Positions 8,983 through 17,127 of a stretch of 64,000 bases of DNA are shown here, piece by piece. The stretch spans positions 1 through 64,000 of the forward strand of contig NZ_JXYA01000047.1 of assembly GCF_000967655.1 (NCBI RefSeq), in the 5' to 3' direction. Origin of the DNA: Pseudoalteromonas rubra (lineage in GTDB: Bacteria > Pseudomonadota > Gammaproteobacteria > Enterobacterales > Alteromonadaceae). Position numbers and translations under genes: made by a program. Within the stretch, counting starts at the first letter, position 1; every line of letters begins with the position of its first letter. The notes under the pieces were generated by a model. It was not told the DNA's origin. It did not search any database and saw nothing but the letters and a program-made list of their open reading frames with translations.

Positions 8983-10221
8983 CTATACTTTAACGGGCAC
9001 AAACCCAGGCATACCGCTGAGCTGGTAATAAAACTGGACCGTGTCACCGCTGTTAGCCACAAAGTGCATATGGTCGAGCTCTCTGGGCTTTGCATCAACA
9101 TAAAAACTCATGTCTGGCTTAGGATGCGTAATGCCTGAATCGTACTGATCCAGCCCTTCGCCATCAAACGTGGTGATCTGCGCATACACGGCCAGAATAC
9201 GCTCAGGCATATCCTCTACCCCGGTTGGCAAAGTAATGGTATTAGCTGCAACCACCCGAACACCATCCTCCAGCGCCAATTCCTGCATCTGCAACAATGC
9301 TGATTTGTCGATACGCATCAACTCTCCCAGCTCCACCCGCTCCTGCAAAGCACTCTCTTGCAAGTGCCCGGAGTGACAATATTCAGCGTCTTTCCATTGC
9401 TGATTAAATTCAGTTTCGCCGTGAACCATCATGCCTTTAATAGACACAGAGTGCGGGATCATCCAACCATCCATTGCCAGGAATTTAACCAAATGCTTTG
9501 CAATCGCCAGCTGGCCTTCGCGCGTAAAACCATGCTGCATCGCCTCGAGCACAAGCAAGTCAATGCTCTCTTGCGGCTCATAGGTTGTCGCGTCTTCTTC
9601 TATTATGTCGGCAACAAATTCCCCTAACTGTAAATCACTAATCAGTTGTCTTAGTGAGACAATGGCGCCAGGGTGAGTGTCAACGAACAACACCTTAATT
9701 TGTTCACCGTTAAACGCATGCTGCTCTTTGTAGTAGCTAAGCAGCGGTAACAACAAGGGCGCGAACGGGCCACAAGCGGGGTACAAGATAGTAAGAGATT
9801 TTTTGTGAGACAACATGCCACGAACGGCTTTATCTATGCCTTTTACATAACCCTGAATACGATAGATGTCTTTGATTGTATGGCGGCAGTTGATTGGCGA
9901 CATAATCAACCCGGTGGGAGAGATGTACTGTCGTGTTAATAGCTCTTCGCTGAGCTGTGCTTGTGTCATTGACTGCACAGCCTGTTCGTACATGGCCTCA
10001 AATGCAGCACTCAGTTGAGCGTGAGTGGCCTGGGTGGTGCTAAAAATGAGTGTCATCGCTTCAGTGAAGCTTTGGGTGAGCGCTTGTTGCCGCTGGGCTG
10101 TGGTGAGTTTAGCCTTGAGCAAAGACTCAAGCTGGTTACGAACAGTATGTTTTAATAATTGGTCGACTTTTGGGTCTGCATAATCTGCGGTTGTCACAGA
10201 ATGCGTCTGATGTTTTTCCAT
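8983..10221 (-). CDS. Class I SAM-dependent methyltransferase-like protein
   Basis: The 412-residue soluble protein carries a Rossmann SAM-binding motif (LTILYPACGPFAPLLLPLL, about residues 143-161), an acidic strand-2 end (VLFVDTHPGA) and a third motif (ADIIEEDATTYEP). The following ESIDLLVLEAMQHGFTREGQ then MDGWMIPHSV resembles the double-E region of protein arginine methyltransferases. The N-terminal 130 residues are helical. The C-terminal 120 residues look beta-rich, as in PRMT-type barrels. The methyl acceptor is unknown. The gene is followed after 6 bp by the formyltransferase gene and preceded at 94 bp by the Tat-signal protein gene. A PRMT-like fold is inferred from motif order only. 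Confidence 0.78.
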   Translation of the reverse strand: MEKHQTHSVTTADYADPKVDQLLKHTVRNQLESLLKAKLTTAQRQQALTQSFTEAMTLIFSTTQATHAQLSAAFEAMYEQAVQSMTQAQLSEELLTRQYISPTGLIMSPINCRHTIKDIYRIQGYVKGIDKAVRGMLSHKKSLTILYPACGPFAPLLLPLLSYYKEQHAFNGEQIKVLFVDTHPGAIVSLRQLISDLQLGEFVADIIEEDATTYEPQESIDLLVLEAMQHGFTREGQLAIAKHLVKFLAMDGWMIPHSVSIKGMMVHGETEFNQQWKDAEYCHSGHLQESALQERVELGELMRIDKSALLQMQELALEDGVRVVAANTITLPTGVEDMPERILAVYAQITTFDGEGLDQYDSGITHPKPDMSFYVDAKPRELDHMHFVANSGDTVQFYYQLSGMPGFVPVKV

Positions 10222-10315
10222 CGGCGCTACCTAAGTATGATAATTCCATAATTACAAGGCACTAAGAGAAGCAAAACCGCCAGCCCTCAGCGCTTGTCAG
10301 CGTTCATGATTCAGT

Positions 10316-11044
10316 CTAGTTGAGTGCCATTAATTTGCGAATTTCTTTATTAAAAATCCATTTTCTGTCGCCCAGCTGCCCGCCACTGACAACAACATTT
10401 TGTGTACCATCCAGTGATCTGTAAAAAGGCTGTTTTGCGAGTCGTGCCTGGCCGTAGGTGTACAAAAACGCACCATTATTGTTGAACACTTTGATGCTGT
10501 GGGTGCCCATTTCCAGAATGTGCAAATGGCCATGCGCATCAAGCGTAATACTTTTAGGTCCGTTTAGCTGCTCAACCATATCAATACCAAACTCGCCAAT
10601 CTGGCCGAGTTTTTCACCGTAAAAACTCGTTACGGTAATGTGATGATTGCCATGAACAATCAGGTAAACCAGCTGCTGCGAAGGCTCGATAGCAAAATCA
10701 CTGACTATATCAACCCCTTCCGGCAGAGCGATTGCCCCTTGCTGATTGCCATAAGCATCAAACACCGCAATCTCTTTGCTCATTTCGAAGTAAACATACA
10801 GTAATTCGCCGTAGCGCCTGCTAACGGACGGCTTAAGTGTTAAGGTAACCTGTTCGCCACTGGGCGCCTGCACAGACATTTTTGGTGCCGTAAGGCCTAG
10901 TTTATCTAACGTGCCGGCATCAACACGCTGAGTATCTTGTTCAGAAAATGTAAATGTACTGGTGTTAGCTGCGAATGCACTGGCGGGCAGTACACCACTG
11001 GCACATAGGAGCGAGCCTGATTTAAGAAAAGTACGACGTTCCAT
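10316..11044 (-). CDS. Tat-exported beta-propeller (NHL/6-bladed type) protein
   Basis: The product has 242 residues. The N-terminus MERRTFLKSGSLLCASGVLPASAFA has a twin-arginine motif (RRTFLK), a hydrophobic core and an AFA-A cleavage site, so export by the Tat route is likely. The body has repeated blade-like strands (VYFEMSKEIAVFDAYGNQQG; LYLIVHGNHHITVTSFYGEK; HLHILEMGTHSIKVFNNNG) as in NHL/6-bladed proteins. At 242 residues it is short for a full six-blade propeller. No catalytic residues are evident. It is the first gene of the leftward set and faces the kinase gene across a 455-bp divergent region. Confidence 0.75.
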   Translation of the reverse strand: MERRTFLKSGSLLCASGVLPASAFAANTSTFTFSEQDTQRVDAGTLDKLGLTAPKMSVQAPSGEQVTLTLKPSVSRRYGELLYVYFEMSKEIAVFDAYGNQQGAIALPEGVDIVSDFAIEPSQQLVYLIVHGNHHITVTSFYGEKLGQIGEFGIDMVEQLNGPKSITLDAHGHLHILEMGTHSIKVFNNNGAFLYTYGQARLAKQPFYRSLDGTQNVVVSGGQLGDRKWIFNKEIRKLMALN

Positions 11045-11499
11045 CTATAAATACCTTTAACTACCAAAAAGCCAGCAGATTATTACAAACTGCTGAATAA
11101 TTGGACATTACACGACATTACACCGCAAGCTCCCCCTACCAATTAAGTACCAACAGGCAAGATAAACATAGTAATTTATAACTTTTAAACCGTTATTTTT
11201 GCCAACCCTCAGCCAGAAGCATTTGACCCTCTATTGATAATCGGTAAAGATTACTAGCAGAGAACAACAGCATGTTCAGACTGTTTAGTAACGCTTGATA
11301 TTGTTGAATTTTACTCAAGTAACGTGATTAGTTGCCGATAATCAATACGACCTTCATCTTTGTGAAATCTGTCTGATGTCAAATAAAGCCATGCTAATGG
11401 CAAGAATGTTGAAAAAACATTGTAATAATCGTAATTCTTAACAATAATTTAGAGCTTAGGTTCGAGCCCTGTTAACAAATTAGATAAAAATAAAAGACT
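11045..11499. other. 455-bp divergent intergenic region before the TOMM cluster
   Basis: This AT-rich region separates the Tat-protein gene from the kinase gene and must hold both promoters. The sequence TTGATAATCGG at 11234-11244 and CCGATAATCAA at 11335-11345 form a near-perfect inverted pair 100 bp apart. A weak promoter-like pair for the kinase gene is TTGAAA at 11409 and TAATTC at 11432 (17-bp spacer). The kinase start has no clear Shine-Dalgarno sequence. No RNA gene or ORF of note was seen. Confidence 0.5.
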
Positions 11500-14400
11500 A
11501 TGCCACTAACTCAATTTTCTGATCCTTACATTCAGGATCGCTTTCAGTCGACACAATACGAGCTCATCCACAAGATAGGCGAAGGCGGTTTTGGTAAGGT
11601 ATACAAAGCAAAGAATAAAAACACCGATCAGCTAGTGGCAATCAAGTTTCTGGCACTTGAGCCACATCTGGACGAAGCCAAAAAGCATCGCTACATTGAG
11701 CGATTCAAGCGTGAAACCTCGCTCAGCAGCCAATTGCAACACCCGCACATTGTGCGACTGCTGGACAAAGGCCAGGTAGACGAAAACCTGCTGTACGGCG
11801 TGTTTGAATATATAGAAGGCCAATCTTTGCGTGAGCACCTCATCCAGGAAGGTGCCTTAGATGCAGTCGACGCCACCGACATTATGTTGCAGGTACTGGA
11901 TGCCCTGATCCATGCGCACCAAAAAGGCATAGTCCACCGGGATATTAAACCCGCCAACATCATGCTGACGCAGGCAGGCGCAAAAACCTACGCCAAGATC
12001 CTCGACTTTGGTATCGGCACGCTCAGCCAGGAAAGCCGCCATCAGGACTTCGCCACACTCACGCTCACCCAGGAAACTCTGGGTACGCCCTCTTACAGTG
12101 CGCCCGAGCAATTGCGTGGTGAACCAGCCTCAGCCAAAACCGATATCTATGTTTGGGGCCTGGTCTTTTTAGAATGCCTAACTGGTTTACCGGCCGTTAC
12201 CGGCTCCAGCATTGCCTCGATTTACCACAAACAACTGAGCGATGTGCATATTCCACTACCCAGTGCCTTGCTTGGCCACCCGTTATCGGGATTATTGCGT
12301 CGTGTGCTACAAAAGAATGCCACAGAGCGGGTGATCTCAGGGGAGGAGGCATTCAATGAACTAAACTCTATGAATGTGTCGAACCTGGTGGGCGTACTGG
12401 CAGATGTACAGGCGCAACATGGTTACGACGATGCCACTGTGGTGCTGCGCACCGACGACCCAAGCCATCCCGGCCAGCAGGATTACACCACGCTGACAGA
12501 GCGCAAACAGATCACCGTTATGGCACTGCGCCTCAGCGCTAAAATGCTCGATGAAAACACCAAAGATCTGGATGTCATCGACACCCTGTTTAAGTCGCAG
12601 CGCAACACCTGCATTGATATTGCCACCCGCTTTGGTGCCTATCATGTGGGCAATCTGGCCGATACTGCGCTGTTCTACTTTGGTTACCCTATTGCCAGCG
12701 ACAACGACACGCGGCTGAGCGCACGTACCGCACTGGATGTGATCAGCGAACTGGGCAAGCGTAATGCGCTGATGCAGGAAGCCCACGGCGTGCAACTCAA
12801 CGCCCATATTGGCCTGCACTCGGGTATTTTTGTCACTTACGCCAATGCCGTACCAGAAGGCCATATTGCCAACACAGCCATGCAACTGGCTCGCCATGCT
12901 GGCGAACGTCAGATTTTGTGTACCGCAGAGTCACGCGCCATCCTTGAGCCATACAGTGAGTTCGATTATTTCGACAATATGCAGCTGGGTATGGCGTTTG
13001 AACAGCAAGCCATTTATAACCTTAAAGGCGAAAAACGTGTAGAGGCCTTTGGCTTTATGCGTGGTACACGCCATCATCACAAGCTGATTGGCCGCCAGAG
13101 CGAACTGGACAAAACCCTGTCTATCATTAATAACGAACAACAAACCACCCGGGTTGCCCATATTTACGGTGAAGCCGGCATTGGTAAGTCGCGGTTACTG
13201 CAAGAAATTCGTGCCAACGCCGGCAAATACCAGCACCTGGTTGCCCAGTGTTTGCCCGAGCACCAGAACAACGCGCTCTACCCTATTCTGACGCTGGTGC
13301 GTTACCTGTTTAACACCAGCAACCTCAGCAATATCGAGGTCATAGAGCTGTTTGTATCGCTGCTTAATGAACAGGACAGCACACTCAACACAGAGACCAT
13401 TTTGCCTATCCTGCTGGTGTGGCTGAATATTGAGTTGCCCGAAGACATGCAGCCATCGTCACTGGCGCCGGATGCACAGAAAGAGTTGTTGTTCAAAGGC
13501 CTGAGTGCCCTGCTGCTGTCGCACAAATTCAGCCTCAGCAACCACAAGCTGTACATCATAGAAGACATTCACTGGGCAGATTCCACCACTTTGGAGTTTA
13601 TCCACCACTTTGCAGCCAATCTTGGCGATGGCAGCGTGCTGATCAGCACCTCGCGCCAGCCTAAGCCAGACAGCCTGCACGACCTGACATTGCTGGAGCT
13701 GGAGCTACATAAGCTCACCGCCAAAGCAACCGAAGATTTCATCGAGCAACTGTTCGAAGGCAAAGCCGTCTCGAAAAACGTACGTGACATCCTGGTCAGC
13801 CGCACCGACGGCATCCCACTGTTTATCGAAGAGCTGGTCGATATGCTGAAACAAAAAGCACTGGTCAGCGAGCAAAGCGGCGAAGTCAACTTCGTCAGCC
13901 CGGATAAACTCGATCAGGTCCCCAGCAGCCTGCGCGAATCGCTACAGCAAAAACTCGACAGCCTGGTACACGCCAAAGAAACCGCACAACTCGCCGCCAC
14001 CATAGGCCGCGAATTCGAATACGACCTGCTCGTCGCCGCATCTTCACTCAGCGAAGATCAGATCCAAAACGACCTGAATGAACTGATCGAGAAAGACCTC
14101 ATCATTCAACAACGCCGAGTTGAGAGCGATAGCTATATCTTTAAACACGCGCTGGTGAGGGATGTAACATACGAAAGTATATTGGACTCGACCAAAAGCA
14201 AAATACACCATAGGGTTGCTGAATCATTGGATATCTTATATGAAAGCAAATCAGTTATTGAACCAAGTGTTATTAGCTTTCACTATGAAATTGCTGGTGA
14301 CTTCGAAGCCGCTGCTGAGTGGTCGAAAAAGTTTACTTTAGAGTTAATCTCAAAATACTCTTACAGGCATGCACTTGAAGTCGCTCAACATACCGAAGAA

Positions 14401-15483
14401 CTTGCCGAGCATTTTAATAGTAAAGAGCAAAAGGACTTACTCAAGGGACAACTACTCGATGCGATTTATCCATGCTTTGTAAGTACTTATGGTACTGCCT
14501 CTCCTCAAACCTTTGAGTTCCGAGATAAACTGTTTAGTGTATTCCAATCAGATGTGATAAAAACTAATTCAGATATACACTTTTCAATAAAAAGCAAACT
14601 GGATTGGATCAAATTCATGGAGCTTTTTTATTGTGGTGGAGGTCCTAAGACCATTCTCTTTGGTACTGAATTGCTTGAGTTATATCGGAGCAGTAAAGAC
14701 TATAACAAGCAAGCTGTTACTTTAGCACATTTGATCTTATCGTATCTATTCGAGGGAAGAATCGACGAGTCACTAGAATGCTTTAAAATACTACAAGATG
14801 AACTTTTTGAGAAGACAGATAGAGACTACATACTCCATCAATATGGAATAGATATTGAACCATTTTCATACTCTGTTGCCTCACTGAGTTATCTCCATAG
14901 AAATGATATTCGCAAGGCAGATCACTGCACATTAACAGCCATTGACAAATCTTCTGGCCATTCTGCGTGCCATGCTACCGCTATGGCTTACTTATTCAGG
15001 GCGCTTTTGAATGCTTTCTTGAATAACGATAAAGAAGTCATTGAAGTTGGTAAACTATATTTCACAAAAATTTATGAAGAAAGAAACTTCTCCTATTACC
15101 AAGTCTACTTAAACTTCCTCCTTTCTTGCTATGAAGGTAAAATTGACGAATCAGAAGAAGTTATCATGAGTATTGCTGAGTCCCCTCAAGACTATGCCAC
15201 TGGGTGGTATATAGTTTTCCTAGCACTGAAGATTGCTGAGAATGGTGATTATAAAAGAGCAAAGAAAATACTTATATACTCTTTAGAAAAGTCAAGAGAA
15301 AATAGGGAGCTACCAGCCATCCCTATTATATTGAACTCTTTATACCTGGTCGAAAGAGAACTTGGCAATTACTCAGAAGCCAAAGAAGTAATAGAGCAAT
15401 CTATTGAGTTAAGCACAGAACAGGGTAATTTATTTTTCTTAAACGAAGCCAAAAACCGGCTTAAATCTACTCCTAATATCTAA
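11500..15483 (+). CDS. TOMM-system kinase/cyclase fusion: Ser/Thr kinase - cyclase-like - AAA ATPase - TPR
   Basis: The product has 1327 residues. A Hanks-type kinase occupies about 20-290: GEGGFGKV (27-34), K49, HRDIKPAN (146-153), DFG (169-171), APE (201-203). A class III cyclase-like domain (about 335-520) has FGYPIASDNDTR but shows Arg where the first metal-binding Asp normally sits (MALRLS). A signalling ATPase follows, with Walker A GEAGIGKS near 557 and Walker B LYIIEDIHWAD near 684, then a TPR-like helical C-terminus (about 880-1327). This layout matches what I recall of the kinase/cyclase fusion family found next to TOMM peptide clusters. It is probably a cytosolic sensor-regulator of the downstream genes. 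GC falls abruptly at codon ~885: 34 of 60 G/C at 13,861-13,920 against 18 of 60 at 15,061-15,120. Confidence 0.92.
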   Translation: MPLTQFSDPYIQDRFQSTQYELIHKIGEGGFGKVYKAKNKNTDQLVAIKFLALEPHLDEAKKHRYIERFKRETSLSSQLQHPHIVRLLDKGQVDENLLYGVFEYIEGQSLREHLIQEGALDAVDATDIMLQVLDALIHAHQKGIVHRDIKPANIMLTQAGAKTYAKILDFGIGTLSQESRHQDFATLTLTQETLGTPSYSAPEQLRGEPASAKTDIYVWGLVFLECLTGLPAVTGSSIASIYHKQLSDVHIPLPSALLGHPLSGLLRRVLQKNATERVISGEEAFNELNSMNVSNLVGVLADVQAQHGYDDATVVLRTDDPSHPGQQDYTTLTERKQITVMALRLSAKMLDENTKDLDVIDTLFKSQRNTCIDIATRFGAYHVGNLADTALFYFGYPIASDNDTRLSARTALDVISELGKRNALMQEAHGVQLNAHIGLHSGIFVTYANAVPEGHIANTAMQLARHAGERQILCTAESRAILEPYSEFDYFDNMQLGMAFEQQAIYNLKGEKRVEAFGFMRGTRHHHKLIGRQSELDKTLSIINNEQQTTRVAHIYGEAGIGKSRLLQEIRANAGKYQHLVAQCLPEHQNNALYPILTLVRYLFNTSNLSNIEVIELFVSLLNEQDSTLNTETILPILLVWLNIELPEDMQPSSLAPDAQKELLFKGLSALLLSHKFSLSNHKLYIIEDIHWADSTTLEFIHHFAANLGDGSVLISTSRQPKPDSLHDLTLLELELHKLTAKATEDFIEQLFEGKAVSKNVRDILVSRTDGIPLFIEELVDMLKQKALVSEQSGEVNFVSPDKLDQVPSSLRESLQQKLDSLVHAKETAQLAATIGREFEYDLLVAASSLSEDQIQNDLNELIEKDLIIQQRRVESDSYIFKHALVRDVTYESILDSTKSKIHHRVAESLDILYESKSVIEPSVISFHYEIAGDFEAAAEWSKKFTLELISKYSYRHALEVAQHTEELAEHFNSKEQKDLLKGQLLDAIYPCFVSTYGTASPQTFEFRDKLFSVFQSDVIKTNSDIHFSIKSKLDWIKFMELFYCGGGPKTILFGTELLELYRSSKDYNKQAVTLAHLILSYLFEGRIDESLECFKILQDELFEKTDRDYILHQYGIDIEPFSYSVASLSYLHRNDIRKADHCTLTAIDKSSGHSACHATAMAYLFRALLNAFLNNDKEVIEVGKLYFTKIYEERNFSYYQVYLNFLLSCYEGKIDESEEVIMSIAESPQDYATGWYIVFLALKIAENGDYKRAKKILIYSLEKSRENRELPAIPIILNSLYLVERELGNYSEAKEVIEQSIELSTEQGNLFFLNEAKNRLKSTPNI

Positions 15484-15493
15484 GGTGAAAAAC

Positions 15494-15976
15494 ATGTCAG
15501 ATCAAACTCCAACTATACAAGAAGATAACTCTCATGGAGACGAAAACCCGCTATGGGGTTTTGAGAAAGATGCAGAGTGGAGAAATGCTTTTAGAAGACT
15601 TATCAGTTACTCATGGGTATCTGATGAAAAACTTCAAGAAGTCATTGATAATCCAATAGAAATGATGAGCAAACTGTCTGATTACACGCCTCCTTCTGGT
15701 TTATATATCCGATTCAGAGGCCTAAAAAGCAATAAAGAAGTTATTGAAACACCTCCTTACAACGAGTTTAACAAAGAAAGCCTGATTGGATATAGCTATG
15801 ACGCTAGCTTTTTAGAGAAACAACATCCGATCAATGGTTGGTTGGAAACTGCAGATCACCTTCCTACTGAGGTAATTTTTACACTTCCTCCAGCTCCAGA
15901 GAATAATGACATAAAGGCATATGCTTTAGCCGATTATGAAGCTAAAGGAAAAGAAATGCCATTTAGCTGCTGCTAA
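15494..15976 (+). CDS. Candidate TOMM precursor A (160 residues, ...PFSCC tail)
   Basis: The start is set at the ATG at 15494, which has AAGGTG six bases upstream; an in-frame GTG at 15485 is less likely. The product is acidic and helical at first (WRNAFRRLISYSWVSDEKLQEVIDNP), resembling nitrile-hydratase-like leader sequences, then beta-rich. It ends PPAPENND...YALADYEAKGKEMPFSCC. The C-terminal pattern AL..Y...G...PF[S/T]C is shared with the 360-residue protein encoded at 19,126. Residues Ser-Cys-Cys at the very end are potential azoline-forming sites. It overlaps nothing and lies 10 bp after the kinase stop. Assignment as a RiPP precursor is an inference from the shared tail, leader-like N-terminus and position between modification genes. 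Confidence 0.75.
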   Translation: MSDQTPTIQEDNSHGDENPLWGFEKDAEWRNAFRRLISYSWVSDEKLQEVIDNPIEMMSKLSDYTPPSGLYIRFRGLKSNKEVIETPPYNEFNKESLIGYSYDASFLEKQHPINGWLETADHLPTEVIFTLPPAPENNDIKAYALADYEAKGKEMPFSCC

Positions 15977-16019
15977 AATCAACTTTGCAGGAGGGGTTTC
16001 CCCTCCTTGAGAATTAAAT

Positions 16020-17126
16020 ATGCCAAATAAGATTTTTGATGGAGACAGGCACGTTATAGAGCCAGTTTCGCTTTGGAAAGAATATACTAGTGAGAAAACA
16101 TTTTCTAAATATCCTATATATTTAAAAAATGTCCCGCATAAAGAGCTCACTATTCCACCTGTTTTGATGATTGGAGAACACTCAGTCCTAAGCAACTGGG
16201 GACCCGACATTCAAGTTGCTGCCGCAATCGAAAATGAAAACAGTATTGCGGAAAGGCTCGCTGCAACCTGTTCGAAAGACCAGCTTCTATCAATGAATGA
16301 CTCTGGTATTGAGCAAGCTTTGCTCTTTCCAAGTTTCGCCATGTACATAGTCAATCATAGTGAAATTGACGCTCAAGCGTCGCTTGATTTTGCTGCAGCA
16401 TATAACCGCTGGTTATTTGACTATATAGGTTCAGAGACCGATAGGTTGCACGGCGTAGGCGTGATCAGTCGCCATGACCCTAAAACAATGGTGGCACAGT
16501 TAGAGACAATCGCTCAGTTTGGATGGCGTATGATCAAACTGCGCCCTGAGATCATCAAGGGCAGATCTCTTGGCCACCCTGATTATGAAGCTTTTTGGGA
16601 GCGTTGCGAGCAGTTAGGCATCACAGTAGCACTGCATGGTGGTACACATTTAGCGGGCAGTACAGTTGGAACGGACAGGTTTACTAGCCGATTTGGATTA
16701 CATGCCTGCTCACACCCTATTGAAATCCAAATGGCTTTCTTATCTCTAGTCGAGTCAGGTGTGACAGAGAGATATCCAAGCTTAAAGTTTTTACTACTGG
16801 AAGCTGGCTGCTCATGGGTCCCCTACTGGCTCTGGCGGCTTGACAATATATGCTATACCGAGTTCCCGAGTCTGATTCAACACAACATAAAAATGTTGCC
16901 CTCTGAATACTTTAAAAGACAATTTTGGCTAACAATTGAGCTTGGGGAACCCAGTATCGAAGATTGCATCAAAACAGTAGGGGTTGACAACCTAATATAT
17001 GGTAGTGACTTTCCGCACCCTGACCACCTGCATTTGAATGATATCAACATAAGAAATGAGCTTGATTATCTGACTCCCTCTGAAATAGACAAGATACTGT
17101 ATAGCAACTATAAAGCCTTAATTTAA
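16020..17126 (+). CDS. Amidohydrolase (metal-dependent hydrolase, amidohydrolase_2 family)
   Basis: The 368-residue protein starts with FDGDRHVIEPVSLW, the subfamily version of the first metal motif. It continues with the MNDSGIEQALLFPS segment typical of the fold, HGGTH near residue 202 (metal His), and YGSDFPHPD near 321 (metal/catalytic Asp). Family members hydrolyse or decarboxylate small carboxylates and amides. In RiPP clusters such enzymes can act on azolines or amidines; bottromycin has a related example. Here it is placed between precursor A and the first YcaO, and its stop is followed one base later by the YcaO start, so a role in peptide maturation is plausible but unproven. The DNA is AT-rich like the rest of the cassette. 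Confidence 0.88.
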   Translation: MPNKIFDGDRHVIEPVSLWKEYTSEKTFSKYPIYLKNVPHKELTIPPVLMIGEHSVLSNWGPDIQVAAAIENENSIAERLAATCSKDQLLSMNDSGIEQALLFPSFAMYIVNHSEIDAQASLDFAAAYNRWLFDYIGSETDRLHGVGVISRHDPKTMVAQLETIAQFGWRMIKLRPEIIKGRSLGHPDYEAFWERCEQLGITVALHGGTHLAGSTVGTDRFTSRFGLHACSHPIEIQMAFLSLVESGVTERYPSLKFLLLEAGCSWVPYWLWRLDNICYTEFPSLIQHNIKMLPSEYFKRQFWLTIELGEPSIEDCIKTVGVDNLIYGSDFPHPDHLHLNDINIRNELDYLTPSEIDKILYSNYKALI

Positions 17127-17127
17127 T

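Noticed and set aside
12361..12897. Minus-strand frame of 178 residues in the kinase gene
   Set aside because: Antisense to the cyclase-like domain; no Shine-Dalgarno sequence or motif.
11500..15483. Kinase-ATPase fusion as an anti-phage defence gene
   Set aside because: Domain order fits the TOMM kinase/cyclase fusion family and the downstream genes are RiPP enzymes; no nuclease or toxin is nearby.
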